NCBI GenBank assembly: GCA_021846275.1
Contig: JAJZBZ010000001.1
Coordinates: forward strand, 1-64,000
Direction: 5' to 3'
Source of the DNA: Acidobacteriota bacterium
Lineage (GTDB): Bacteria; Acidobacteriota; Terriglobia; Terriglobales; Acidobacteriaceae
Length of the DNA: 64,000 bases
Part shown: one piece after another, positions 25,496 through 35,844 of the stretch
Position numbering within the stretch: position 1 is the first letter of the stretch
Layout: each line of letters opens with the position of its first letter
Made by a program: the position numbers and the translations under genes
Notes under the pieces: model-generated
Told to the model about the DNA's origin: nothing
What the model saw: only the letters and a program-made list of their open reading frames with translations
Database searches by the model: none

Positions 25496-26173
25496 TTACA
25501 CCTGCCCCGCATTCACGCTTCCCTGGTGTCGCACATCCGCGCCCTGAACCCAGAAGATCACGTCCTCGGCGATATTCGTCGCGTGGTCGGCCACGCGCTC
25601 CAGGCTCCTGCAGATCATCAGCGCCGTCAGCGCCTGCGGCGCGTGGTGGCTTTCTGCGGCCATCAGCGCGGACAGCGCCCCATGCGCCGCGCGATTCATG
25701 CTGTCCACAGCGTCGTCCATGCTGAGCACGGATCGCGCCAGTTCCGCGTTCGCCTCAATGAAGGCCTGCAACGAGCGCCGAACCATATCCGAGGCCAGCG
25801 CCGACATCCGTGGAATATCCACGGGCAACTCAATCGTTCCCATGCTCTCGATCGTGCGCACGCGATCGCTGATGCTCTTGGCCGCGTCGCCCACTCGCTC
25901 AATATCGGAGTTGATCTTGATGACGGCCAGGATGAAGCGCAGGTCGATGGCCATCGGCTGCTCCATCGCCAGCAGGTCAAGCGCCACCTGGTCGATATCG
26001 CGCTCCATGCGATTGATCGCCTGCTCGCTGCGATCCACCAGGTCGCAGATGGACAGGTCGCGCACGCGATAGGACTCGATGGCGCGCTGAATCTGCTGCT
26101 CGGCCAGCCCGGCCATCACCAGCAGTTTTTCCTTCAGGTCGTCCAGACTCTGCTGAAATCGGATGCGGGTCAT
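25496..26173 (-). CDS. phoU: PhoU phosphate-signalling regulator
   Basis: A 225-residue all-helical protein made of two PhoU repeats (FQQSLDDLKEKLLVMAGLAE and MSALASDMVRRSLQAFIEAN), each with the metal-cluster type E/D-xxx-D motif (DIERVGDAAKSI and SLERVADHATNIAED). It links the Pst transporter to PhoR and represses the Pho response when phosphate is plentiful. The ATG at 26173 follows a strong GGGAGGAGG. Last gene of the operon; the upstream pstB stop is 17 bases away. Confidence 0.92.
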   Translation of the reverse strand: MTRIRFQQSLDDLKEKLLVMAGLAEQQIQRAIESYRVRDLSICDLVDRSEQAINRMERDIDQVALDLLAMEQPMAIDLRFILAVIKINSDIERVGDAAKSISDRVRTIESMGTIELPVDIPRMSALASDMVRRSLQAFIEANAELARSVLSMDDAVDSMNRAAHGALSALMAAESHHAPQALTALMICRSLERVADHATNIAEDVIFWVQGADVRHQGSVNAGQV

Positions 26174-26190
26174 TCGTTCCTCCTCCCTGC

Positions 26191-26949
26191 TCAACCAAAG
26201 CGTCCGGTGATGTAGTCTTCCGTGCGCTTGTCTGTCGGATTGGTGAAGATCTTATGCGTCGAATCGAACTCCACCAGCCGCCCGTTCAGGAAGAATCCGG
26301 TCTTTTCCGCCACGCGCGCAGCCTGCTGCATATTGTGCGTGACGATCACGATCGTGTACTGGCTTTTGAGCTGGAAGATCAGGTCTTCAATCTTCGAGGT
26401 CGAGACGGGATCGAGCGCCGAGGCCGGCTCGTCCATCAGCAGCACCTCCGGATCAACGGCCAGCGCGCGCGCAATGCACATGCGCTGCTGCTGTCCGCCA
26501 GACAGGCTCGCGCCGGATTTCTTTTTGAGGTCGTCCCTGACCTCATCCCACAGCGCCGCGCTGCGCAGTGACCGCTCCACAATCTCGTCCAGCTCGCGCC
26601 GGTTGCGATAGCCGTTCAGCTTCAGCCCGCTGCACACATTGTCATAGATCGACATCGTTGGAAAGGGATTGGGTCGCTGAAAGACCATCCCCACGCGGCG
26701 ACGAATCTCCACCGGCGAAATGTCGTTGTAAATATCCAGGTCGCCGATCTTCACCGAGCCGGTCACGCGCGCAATCGGGTTCGTCTCGTGCATGCGGTTC
26801 AGGCAGCGGACGAAGGTGCTCTTGCCGCAGCCCGAGGGTCCGATCAGCGCCGTCGCGTGATTAGCCGGAATATGCAGCTCAATATCCTGCAACGTGTGCG
26901 TCGCGCCGTACCACGCATTCAGCGCCTTCACTTCAATGGCAACACCCAC
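26191..26949 (-). CDS. pstB: PstB phosphate ABC transporter ATPase
   Basis: A 252-residue ATPase that powers phosphate import. Walker [10 protein letters not shown] (residues about 37-45), Q-loop [13 protein letters not shown], signature [14 protein letters not shown], Walker [13 protein letters not shown] and switch His in VTHNMQQA. The PNPFP motif is typical of PstB. The start is adjacent to the pstA stop, with no gap. Confidence 0.95.
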   Translation of the reverse strand: MGVAIEVKALNAWYGATHTLQDIELHIPANHATALIGPSGCGKSTFVRCLNRMHETNPIARVTGSVKIGDLDIYNDISPVEIRRRVGMVFQRPNPFPTMSIYDNVCSGLKLNGYRNRRELDEIVERSLRSAALWDEVRDDLKKKSGASLSGGQQQRMCIARALAVDPEVLLMDEPASALDPVSTSKIEDLIFQLKSQYTIVIVTHNMQQAARVAEKTGFFLNGRLVEFDSTHKIFTNPTDKRTEDYITGRFG

Positions 26950-27816
26950 TCAGCTTGCTCCCTTCAGCGTTCCACGGCTGGTGAAGAATCGAACCAGCGA
27001 AACCGCGATCACGATCAGCGCGATCAGCACCAGCGAACCGGCCCACGCCTGTCGATGCTGATCGTCATAGGGGGAAATGGCGTAGTTGTAAATCTGCAGT
27101 GGCAGCGCGGAGACTTCGTGGTTCAGCGAGACGCTCCAGAACTGGTTGCCAAGAGCGGTGAAGAGCAGCGGAGCCGTCTCACCGGCCACCCGCGCAAAGG
27201 CCAGCATGCAGCCCGTGATCACGCCGGGCGAGGCCGTCTTCAGCGTAATCGAGATCACCGAGCGCCAGTTCGGGACGCCGAGTCCGAGCGCGGCCTCGCG
27301 CACCGAGTGCGGCACCATGAGGAGCATCTCCTCGGTCGTACGCGTCACCGTGGGAATCATCATGATGCCCAGCGCCACGCCGCCTGCGAAGGACGAAAAA
27401 TGATGCATCGGCATCACGATCAGCGAATAGGCCGCGATGCCCATCACAATCGAAGGCACGCCGTTCAGCACGTCCGCCGTGAATCGCACGGCGTTGGCCA
27501 GCTTCGTCCCGCGCCCGAACTCAGCCAGATATATCCCGCCGCCGATGCCGATGGGAATGCCGAAGAAACTGGCGACGGCCAGAATTACCGCGGACCCGAC
27601 GATGGCATTGGCCATGCCGCCGCCCACTTCGCCCTCGGGCTTGGGAATCTCCGTGAAAAACGCCCAATTCAGCGAGCTTGCGCCCTTATAGATCAGGTAG
27701 AAAAAGATGGCCACCAGCGGCGCAACCACGAGCAGCGTGGCCAGAATCGCCAGCCCCGTGGCAATCCGGTCCTTCGCTGTTCGCCAGAGCGAGCGCAGGT
27801 CGAGATTTGGCTTCAT
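26950..27816 (-). CDS. pstA: PstA phosphate ABC transporter permease
   Basis: A 288-residue inner-membrane permease with six spans and the binding-protein-dependent transport loop EAALGLGVPNWRSVISITLKTA. The second motif VLNGVPSIVMGI is characteristic of PstA/PstC. The ATG at 27816 is chosen because GGGAGAA stands just upstream and it follows the pstC stop by 13 bases; a longer frame would overlap pstC. It pairs with PstC to form the phosphate channel. Confidence 0.93.
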   Translation of the reverse strand: MKPNLDLRSLWRTAKDRIATGLAILATLLVVAPLVAIFFYLIYKGASSLNWAFFTEIPKPEGEVGGGMANAIVGSAVILAVASFFGIPIGIGGGIYLAEFGRGTKLANAVRFTADVLNGVPSIVMGIAAYSLIVMPMHHFSSFAGGVALGIMMIPTVTRTTEEMLLMVPHSVREAALGLGVPNWRSVISITLKTASPGVITGCMLAFARVAGETAPLLFTALGNQFWSVSLNHEVSALPLQIYNYAISPYDDQHRQAWAGSLVLIALIVIAVSLVRFFTSRGTLKGAS

Positions 27817-27829
27817 GCGTTCTCCCATC

Positions 27830-28987
27830 TCACTGCACCCGCGCCGTGGCACCGCGCGTCACGGCCCACACCAGCAGCCGCGCGCACGCATTCACCAGAA
27901 TCGTGACCAGAAACAGCGCCAGACCCACTTCGATGAGCGCGCTGCGGTGCATGTCGCTCGTCGCCTCGGTGAACTCGTTGGCAATCACGGAGGCCATCGA
28001 GTGGCCCATCGAGAGCAACGAAAGATGAATCTCCGGCGAGTTGCCAATCACCATCGCCACGGCCATCGTCTCGCCCAGCGCACGACCGAGGCCCAGAATC
28101 ACCGAGCCGACGATGCCGATGCGCGCGTTGCGCAGCACGGCGATGCGAATCATCTCCCAGCGTGTCGCGCCCAGCGCCAGCGCGGCCTCGCGCTGGCTGT
28201 TCGGCACTGCGCTCATCACCTCGCGGGTCAGCGCGGCGATGATGGGCAGGATCATGATGGCCAGAATCACGCCCGCGCCCAGCAACCCAAGGCCGAGATT
28301 GACGCCGCCGAAGAGGCCGTCGTCGCCGAACAGGTGTGTCCAGGCGAAGAGCCGCACCAAAGTGGGCTGCTGAAAGATGGCGATGAAGAATGGATTGATG
28401 TTGTCTCGCAGCAGCGGTATCAGCACAAAGATCGCCCACAGGCCGTAGACCACGCTGGGAATGGCGGCGAGCAGTTCCGTGAAAAACGAGAGCGGAGAAC
28501 GCAGCCAGCGAGGACACATCTCCGTGAGAAAGACGGCCAGGCCGACGGCAAGCGGCACGGCGATGCAGAGCGCGACCAGAGAGGTGACCAGCGTGCCGTA
28601 AATGAACGGTAGCGCGTAGAAGACGCCGTTCACCGGATCCCAGAAGAGTGGCAGATGCGTGACCGGATCGACGTTGTAGTGGTAGAAAAAGCTCAATCCA
28701 AAGGCATGCCAGCTTGGCTGCGACTGCGAGAGCAATTCAGCGGCGATGAGCGCGACAATCGCGAAGATAGCCAGCGCGCAGAGCAGCATCAGCCCGGAGA
28801 ACACGCGATCCGCCCAGCGCGAACTGCCACGCGCGAGCAGGAAACGGCGAACTGCGGAGACCGGCGCATCGGCGGCCTGTGTCGATAGATCGCCGACCGG
28901 AGCCGCAACGCGCATCGGCAAACTGCCAGCGGCATCTGCTGAAGCCGGGTCAGTGGCAGACGAATTGGGCACATGCAGATTCGGCAT
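27830..28987 (-). CDS. pstC: PstC phosphate ABC transporter permease
   Basis: A 385-residue permease. The N-terminal 60 residues form a Ser/Ala-rich cytoplasmic stretch longer than in E. coli PstC. Six spans follow, with the motif LLAAIPSVVYGLWAI and the coupling loop EAALALGATRWEMIRIAVLRNA. It is preceded by a 151-base gap from pstS containing an attenuator hairpin. An ATG later in frame near the first span could be the true start. Confidence 0.92.
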   Translation of the reverse strand: MPNLHVPNSSATDPASADAAGSLPMRVAAPVGDLSTQAADAPVSAVRRFLLARGSSRWADRVFSGLMLLCALAIFAIVALIAAELLSQSQPSWHAFGLSFFYHYNVDPVTHLPLFWDPVNGVFYALPFIYGTLVTSLVALCIAVPLAVGLAVFLTEMCPRWLRSPLSFFTELLAAIPSVVYGLWAIFVLIPLLRDNINPFFIAIFQQPTLVRLFAWTHLFGDDGLFGGVNLGLGLLGAGVILAIMILPIIAALTREVMSAVPNSQREAALALGATRWEMIRIAVLRNARIGIVGSVILGLGRALGETMAVAMVIGNSPEIHLSLLSMGHSMASVIANEFTEATSDMHRSALIEVGLALFLVTILVNACARLLVWAVTRGATARVQ

Positions 28988-29065
28988 GGTTCGCGACTAT
29001 TACGCTAGTCGAGCAAGATGAAAGGAGTGTTAAAAGTGCGCAAAACAAAGAAGATAAACCGATGC

Positions 29066-29103
29066 AAAAACAATGAAAACGGCCCGCGTCGTTCGCGGGC
29101 CGT
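29066..29103 (-). terminator. Attenuator hairpin between pstS and pstC
   Basis: ACGGCCCGCG and CGCGGGCCGT form a 10-bp stem with a 5-base loop (29079-29103). On the minus strand it is followed by TTTTCATTGTTTTTG. Its position after pstS suggests partial termination, giving more PstS than transporter subunits. Confidence 0.75.
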
Positions 29104-29138
29104 AGGCTAAGGCCATTGATTCGGCTTGAGTTCCGTGA

Positions 29139-30158
29139 TTACTGGAGGCTGTAGACGACCTTGAGCACCTTGTCCTTCACATTCTGCGGCAGCGGCGCGT
29201 AGTAAAGCCCAGAAACCTCGTTTTCGCCCGACTTGACCATCCAGCTCAGAAAATCACGCAGCACGCGACCCTTGGCCGCGTCCTGCGCCTTCACGGGAAC
29301 CAGCATCCAGGAGAAGCTGGAGATCGGATAGGCGGTCGCGCCGGGCGCGTTGGTGATGGAGACCCGGAAATCCGAAGGCATGCTTTTCACGCTTGCCGCA
29401 GCTTCCGTGACGCCCGCGATAGAAGCTGTGATCCAGTTTCCAGCGGCATTCTTCACCGCGCCAAAGCTGATGTGGTTTTGAAGCGCATAGGTCAGTTCCA
29501 CGTATCCGATGGAGCCGGGAATCTGGCGAACCAGGCCGGTGACGCCTTCGCTGCCCTTGCCGCCGATGCCTATCGGCCAGTTCAGCGAGGTGCCTACGCC
29601 CGGACCCTTTGCCCAGTCCTTGCTGACCTTGCTCAGGAAGTCAGCAAAGATGAAGGTGGTTCCGCTGCCGTCAGCGCGATGGACGACGTTGATGGCGAGA
29701 GATGGGAGGCTGACGCCGGGGTTTTCGGTGGCAATCTTTGGATCATTCCACTTCGTGATCTTGCCCAGGTAAATGTCGGCAAGCGTCTCGCCGGAGAAGC
29801 GAAGATTGCCAACGCCAGGCACGTTGAAGACGGGAACGACAGCACCGAGAACGACCGGAATGTGGACCAGCTTCACCCTGGAAGCGGCGAGCTGAGCGTC
29901 TGTCATCGGGCCGTCGCTGGCACCGAAATCGACGAGACCGTTTGACACCTGCTGAATGCCGCCGCCGGAGCCGATCGACTGGTAGTTGATCTCGACGCCC
30001 GGATGCGCCTGGCTGTACTCGCTGAACCACTTGGCGAAGATTGGGTAGTCGAAGGTTGAACCTGCGCCGGTGAGGTGTTGCGCGGTGGCGTACTGCGCGC
30101 CGACGAAAAGGGCGACCGAGACCAGCAGGGCTGCGGAAAGAATGCTGCGCTTGTTCAC
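29139..30158 (-). CDS. pstS: PstS periplasmic phosphate-binding protein
   Basis: A 339-residue exported protein: signal peptide (NKRSILSAALLVSVALFVGAQYATAQ), then the phosphate-binding fold with the hallmark GAGSTFDYPIF, IGSGGGIQQ, DFGASDGPM and the RADGSGTTFIF loop that contacts phosphate. The start is GTG at 30158, preceded by AGGAGA at good spacing; the longer frame that begins before it overlaps phoR and is not protein-like. It captures phosphate for PstCAB. Confidence 0.95.
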   Translation of the reverse strand: MNKRSILSAALLVSVALFVGAQYATAQHLTGAGSTFDYPIFAKWFSEYSQAHPGVEINYQSIGSGGGIQQVSNGLVDFGASDGPMTDAQLAASRVKLVHIPVVLGAVVPVFNVPGVGNLRFSGETLADIYLGKITKWNDPKIATENPGVSLPSLAINVVHRADGSGTTFIFADFLSKVSKDWAKGPGVGTSLNWPIGIGGKGSEGVTGLVRQIPGSIGYVELTYALQNHISFGAVKNAAGNWITASIAGVTEAAASVKSMPSDFRVSITNAPGATAYPISSFSWMLVPVKAQDAAKGRVLRDFLSWMVKSGENEVSGLYYAPLPQNVKDKVLKVVYSLQ

Positions 30159-30210
30159 ACGTTCTCCTGTCTTTCGGAAAGTCTTCCAGATGTATTGTGA
30201 AGGAACTTTG

Positions 30211-31665
30211 TTACGGGGATTTGAATGGAATCGGTTCGGGAGATTTTTTCTCCGCGCTGAGCGGCGGCGCGGCAGCACCCGACTGCGCCGCAGCGGCGGC
30301 GATGGGCAGCGTGAAATGAAAGGTGGTTCCGTGGCCGAGTTCGCTCTCGGCCCAGATGCTGCCGCCGTGCGTTTGCAGAATATGCTTGACGATGGCAAGG
30401 CCAAGCCCGGTGCCGCCGGATTCGCGCGAGCGAGCCTTGTCCACGCGATAGAAGCGCTCGAAGATGCGCTGCAAGTGTTCCGAGGCGATGCCGGGGCCGA
30501 AGTCGCGCACGGAGAACTCGACCATCGCGTCGGTTCTGCGCGCAGCCAGGACGATGCGCCCTCCGGAGCGACCGTATTTGAGCGCGTTTTCGATGAGGTT
30601 GCCGAAGACCTGCGTGATGGCGTACACATCGACCTGAACGCAGTCGGAAACAAGCCCGCCGGTCTCAAGCTGGACGCCGGATTCGAGCACCATGCCAGCC
30701 AGCGAATCGACTGCGTCGTTGACAAGGCGGTCAGCGCGAACGCGCTGCAGATGAAGCTGATAGTCCTTGCTTTCGATGCTGGCAAGCTCCAGCAAATCCT
30801 CGGTGAGCCGGTTCATGCGCTGGGCGTTTTTCAGGATGATGGCGAGGAATTCCTTCGTCGTCGCGGGCTTTGGCAACTCGTCTTCGAGCAGCGTTTCGAC
30901 GTAGCCGGAGATGGAGGTGAGCGGCGTACGCAGCTCGTGGCTGACGTTGGCGATGAACTCGCGGCGGGATTTTTCCGCCGCCTCGACCGCGGTCACGTCA
31001 TGCAGCACGACGACGGCACCGCCGCCGGGCGTGGGCGCGGCATTGACTTCAAAAATGCGGCCCGGCACGAAAGCGATGGCGCGGCCAGTAGCGATCTCGC
31101 GCTTGTTCAGGGCACATTCGACGCAGGCGAGCACGTCGGGATCACGAATCGCCGAGGCCAGGCTCGCGCCCTCGCGGATGGAGGTGCCGGCCAGGCGCTG
31201 CATTAGGGCGTTGGACCAGCTTACGCGGCGCTCGGCGCTGATGGCGACGACGGCCTCCTGCATGGAGTCGAGCAGCGTCGCCAGTTCGCGGCGACGATTG
31301 TCCAGTTCGGCAAAGCTGGCTTCCAGGCGGGCGGCTGTCACGTTCAGCGCCTGCGCCATCGCTGTCAGTTCGTCGTTTTCGCGTTCGTCCAGACGCGCGT
31401 CCAGATGGCCCTCAGCGATCTGAAGCGCGAAATCAACCATGCGGCGCAGGCGCAGGGAGATGCTGCGCGAGAACCAGGCCGCGAGCAACAGCGCGACCAG
31501 AAGCGCGGCCAGGCCGGAGAACAGTGCCTCCTGTCCGATGACGTGCTCCGGACGCTGCGCGGCGTTGCGTACGATGCGGTGAAACAAAACCTCGATGAGG
31601 GCTGCGTGAAAGACCAGCAGCAGTGCGAAGAGTCCGAGGAGCTTGGAAAATACCTTGCGTTTCAA
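30211..31665 (-). CDS. phoR: PhoR phosphate-sensing histidine kinase
   Basis: A 484-residue membrane kinase. Two spans (about residues 8-28 and 48-65), HAMP (about 66-118), a PAS domain (about 128-230), then HisKA with phospho-acceptor His243 in FIANVSHELRTPLTS and the ATPase with NLIENALKYG, FGPGIA and GTGLGLAIVKHIL. It phosphorylates PhoB under phosphate limitation and is controlled through PhoU/Pst. It lies between phoB (45 bp) and pstS (52 bp), so the sensor, regulator and transporter are one transcription unit. Confidence 0.9.
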   Translation of the reverse strand: MKRKVFSKLLGLFALLLVFHAALIEVLFHRIVRNAAQRPEHVIGQEALFSGLAALLVALLLAAWFSRSISLRLRRMVDFALQIAEGHLDARLDERENDELTAMAQALNVTAARLEASFAELDNRRRELATLLDSMQEAVVAISAERRVSWSNALMQRLAGTSIREGASLASAIRDPDVLACVECALNKREIATGRAIAFVPGRIFEVNAAPTPGGGAVVVLHDVTAVEAAEKSRREFIANVSHELRTPLTSISGYVETLLEDELPKPATTKEFLAIILKNAQRMNRLTEDLLELASIESKDYQLHLQRVRADRLVNDAVDSLAGMVLESGVQLETGGLVSDCVQVDVYAITQVFGNLIENALKYGRSGGRIVLAARRTDAMVEFSVRDFGPGIASEHLQRIFERFYRVDKARSRESGGTGLGLAIVKHILQTHGGSIWAESELGHGTTFHFTLPIAAAAAQSGAAAPPLSAEKKSPEPIPFKSP

Positions 31666-31710
31666 CGGTTGTCTTGTCTCTCCGTCCCGGCTCGGTCGGG
31701 AATGACCGGA

Positions 31711-32415
31711 TCAAAGTGCTTTGGGAAGCTCAAAACGATAGCCCGCGCCACGCACCGTCTTCAGGTAGCGCGGATTCTCTGCGTCCAGTTCGATTTTTTC
31801 ACGAATTCGCCGGACGTAGACATCCACCGAGCGCGGCGTGACGAAACGGGCATCGCCCCAGACGGCGTCCAGCAGATGGTCACGGCTGAAGACCCGTCCC
31901 GGATGGCGCGCCAGATAGTCCAGCAGGCGGAACTCAGTGGCTGTGGTTGTTGTCAGCTCGCCGCGTACGTGAAGCTGCATGGCGCTGGCGTCGATCTCGA
32001 TCTCGTCGAAACGGATGGTGGCCGCGTTTGATGGGCGCTCGAAGCGGCGCAGGACGGCCTTGACGCGGGCCAGCAACTCACGTGTGGAAAATGGCTTGGT
32101 GATGTAATCGTCCGCACCCAGTTCAAGTCCCAGAACACGGTCATTCTCCGCAGCGCGCGCGGTGACGAAGATGATGGGAACCGAGGCAAGCAGGCTGTGG
32201 TTGCGCAGACGGCGACAGACATCCAGCCCGTCACCGCCAGGCACCATGATGTCCAGCAGAAACAGCGCAGGGATATTTCGCTCCGCTTCGGGGATGAGGT
32301 GGGTGGGCGAGGCGAAGACACGCGGCGAGTAACCGGCTGCCTCCAGATGGTGCTGCATCAAGCGGGAAATATCTGAATCGTCTTCAAGCACAAAGATCGT
32401 CTGGCTCAAATGCAC
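31711..32415 (-). CDS. phoB: PhoB OmpR-family response regulator
   Basis: A 234-residue regulator. The receiver has acidic pocket EDD at residues 11-13, phospho-acceptor Asp55 in LLDIMVPG and Lys in DDYITKPFS. The winged-helix domain includes TEFRLLDYLARHPGRVFSRDHLLDAVWG and the VDVYVRRIREKIE recognition helix. It should activate the pst genes. No clear tandem Pho box could be made out upstream of phoB or pstS by eye. Confidence 0.9.
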   Translation of the reverse strand: MHLSQTIFVLEDDSDISRLMQHHLEAAGYSPRVFASPTHLIPEAERNIPALFLLDIMVPGGDGLDVCRRLRNHSLLASVPIIFVTARAAENDRVLGLELGADDYITKPFSTRELLARVKAVLRRFERPSNAATIRFDEIEIDASAMQLHVRGELTTTTATEFRLLDYLARHPGRVFSRDHLLDAVWGDARFVTPRSVDVYVRRIREKIELDAENPRYLKTVRGAGYRFELPKAL

Positions 32416-32634
32416 TTCCCTGCCCCTCGGATTTTGCCGATTCCGCGAAAAATGAATCCAACGCTCCGGCTAGTAACAGCCTAGCCCAGAACAAAACAGG
32501 AATTGCGAATCTACGATGAATTTGCAACGCCACGTTCACCGTTAGTTTACAAACTAAGACTGAATTGTCTCGCGTATCCTATACATCTGAGCGTTTGCAG
32601 AAGCGCGCATTCGATTGTCGTCCAGGAGGCTTGC

Positions 32635-32991
32635 TTGATCTGGCTCACCCTACTGCTTGGCTTTGTCGTTGGCATCATCTCCGGCATTATCGGAATTGGC
32701 GGCGGGATATTTCTCGTTCCTGCGCTGGTCTGGCTGTTTCACATGGATCAGCGGAAGGCGCAGGGAACGTCACTCGCCGCGCTGCTGCTGCCGGTGGGGA
32801 TTCTGGCCTTCTGGGCCTACTATCGCGACGGCAACGCCGACCTGAAGATTGGCATGCTGCTGGCTCTCGGCTTCACTCTGGGCGGCTGGGCTGGCGGATG
32901 GGGCGCACAATACATTCCAGATGCCATGCTGCGACGTGTTTTTGCCGTCGTGCTCATCGGCCTGGGCGTGAAGATGCTATTTCAGCGCTGA
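32635..32991 (+). CDS. TauE/SafE-family half-size membrane protein
   Basis: A 118-residue protein with four spans and the signature GIIGIGGGIFLVPALVW of TauE/SafE permeases, which export sulfite or organosulfonates. Full-length members have seven to nine spans in two repeats; this one contains a single repeat and would have to dimerise. The start is TTG at 32635 because AGGAGG is placed five bases before it; no ATG is available. It is divergent from phoB across about 220 bp. Confidence 0.75.
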   Translation: MIWLTLLLGFVVGIISGIIGIGGGIFLVPALVWLFHMDQRKAQGTSLAALLLPVGILAFWAYYRDGNADLKIGMLLALGFTLGGWAGGWGAQYIPDAMLRRVFAVVLIGLGVKMLFQR

Positions 32992-33037
32992 TGCGCAGAT
33001 GTCGAACTGACCAGACGGCAAGGTTCCGAAGCAGCGA

Positions 33038-34264
<1,227 letters not shown>

Positions 34265-34348
34265 AGGTTCAGTTTACCTGCTTGTTTGACGGAATGTCGC
34301 GGTTGGCAAAATCCCGATTGCGATACAATCCGAGTGGAAGCGGAATGT

Positions 34349-34425
34349 GGCCCCGTAGCTCAGCTGGATAGAGCAGCGGTTTCCTAAACCGGAGGTCGCA
34401 GGTTCAAATCCTGCCGGGGTCACCA
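34349..34425 (+). tRNA. tRNA-Arg (anticodon CCT)
   Basis: A 77-base cloverleaf with encoded CCA. Acceptor GGCCCCG pairs with CGGGGTC (one G-U), the D-arm is GCTC/GAGC, the anticodon loop is TTCCTAA and the T-arm is GCAGG-TTCAAAT-CCTGC. The anticodon stem has a G-G mismatch at its first pair (27-43). It reads AGG codons, which are rare in high-GC genomes. Confidence 0.95.
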
Positions 34426-34509
34426 CTTGCGCGGCACCCGATTCCTTTCTGAAAATCGCTGGAACCCGGTCCGCCGGATCATCGAGGAAGCCGAGTCTTC
34501 TATGCGTCT

Positions 34510-35844
34510 TCAGCGCGCCTTCGACTGCGACCCGTTGCGCTCGGAAGAATTCGCAAACGCGCTGCCTGCAATCAGGCACAGAATGGGCATCACCGGCATG
34601 CGCAGACGGCTGACGGCCTGGCCTCCACCTGAGACTGCAAAAAAGAATGCGGCAAGCAGAAGCAGCAGCGTGAGCACTCGCGGGACAAGCACGCGCCTGC
34701 GGATGGCGATTGCCATCAACACGTAAAGCAGCAATAGATAGAGCATGCAGGCGACGACAATGAGCCATTGCGCAGCCGTGGCCGGGCGCGGGGACAAAGC
34801 GAAGAGACGGAATAACTGCGTGGTGCCGGGCGAAGCGAGCAGGCGAATCTCTCCGAGAAACCACGAGCGAAGAAAAAGCCAACGGTGCGCGGCCAGAACG
34901 CGCAACGCCTGATCGCGGAGCCAGCGAGCGCGCTGCGATGGCGTGAAGTGCTCTTGATCGGGGTGGAGACGAAGCCAGAGCGCCGGATCGTCTTTGCCGA
35001 CAGACCGTTGCCACGCCTCCAGTGGCAAGCGAGACTGGTGAGCGAGAACATCCCCTGCGACGTAAAAATAAAGATTCTTGTCGGCGACGCTGGAGAAAGC
35101 AAACGTGTTTGCAGCGCGGTGATTGCGAAGCTGCCACGGAAGGACAAGCGCGGCAAAAACGGCAAGAAATGCGGCTGCGTGAAACCATCGTCGAGACCGC
35201 GGCAGGATATTCGCATCTGGCGCGAGCAACGGCAACGCAAAGGCAATCGGCAGCGCAAAGCTGTACGCGACCGGGCGAACGTAAGCAAGGACTGCAAGCA
35301 AAGCTCCTGCAAGCACGGCCGAGCGCAGACGTCGCTGGTTGAGCCAGCGAATGAGCACGAAAAGAAGAAGCACAAAAAAGAAGTCGAAGAGCGTTTCCGA
35401 AAGGACGCGGATGGAGTGCGTGGCGGAAAGCGGTTCGCAGGCAAGCAGCCATGCCGTGGCACGGGCTGAGCGATGACTCCGAGTGAGCGCGCCGACGAGC
35501 GCGGCGACGAGTGCAAGCGCAATGACACTGAGCGCAATTTGCGCGAGCAGAAGCGGCAGCAGATGGCCGGATGCCGCGCCGAGCAGCAGCGCGAAGACAG
35601 GGTAGCCGGGCGTACGGTCGATCTGCGGCTGGCCGTTGATGCAGAAGCAGCCACGATGGAGCAGTTCCGTCGCAGGCTGAAGATAGCTGGCAGTATCACC
35701 GGCGGCGATGGCAGTGGTGCCTGTCGCGTGCAAGGCGAGAAGCAGCATCGCGACACGCAGCAGCAGCGCAAAGACAACAGGCCAGGCAAGGATGGACCAT
35801 CTGTGTGCTTGTTCGGGTCTGGAGCGAGGAGAATCGATCATCAT
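34510..35844 (-). CDS. Polytopic membrane glycosyltransferase-like protein (GT-C/ArnT-PMT type)
   Basis: A 444-residue protein with about ten membrane spans. After the first span there is an acidic loop containing AGDTASYLQPA, which sits where GT-C enzymes hold the catalytic Asp, and DRTPGYPVFALLLG, as in PMT_2-type proteins. It probably transfers a sugar from a polyprenyl-phosphate donor to a cell-surface lipid or protein. The ATG at 35844 overlaps the stop of the preceding glycosyltransferase gene by four bases, so both work in the same surface-glycan step. Acceptor unknown. Confidence 0.7.
   Translation of the reverse strand: MMIDSPRSRPEQAHRWSILAWPVVFALLLRVAMLLLALHATGTTAIAAGDTASYLQPATELLHRGCFCINGQPQIDRTPGYPVFALLLGAASGHLLPLLLAQIALSVIALALVAALVGALTRSHRSARATAWLLACEPLSATHSIRVLSETLFDFFFVLLLFVLIRWLNQRRLRSAVLAGALLAVLAYVRPVAYSFALPIAFALPLLAPDANILPRSRRWFHAAAFLAVFAALVLPWQLRNHRAANTFAFSSVADKNLYFYVAGDVLAHQSRLPLEAWQRSVGKDDPALWLRLHPDQEHFTPSQRARWLRDQALRVLAAHRWLFLRSWFLGEIRLLASPGTTQLFRLFALSPRPATAAQWLIVVACMLYLLLLYVLMAIAIRRRVLVPRVLTLLLLLAAFFFAVSGGGQAVSRLRMPVMPILCLIAGSAFANSSERNGSQSKAR

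Noticed and set aside
30159-30210. Pho box between phoR and pstS
   Set aside because: No tandem 7-base direct repeats matching a known Pho box could be seen; only a short TTTC/GAAA palindrome.
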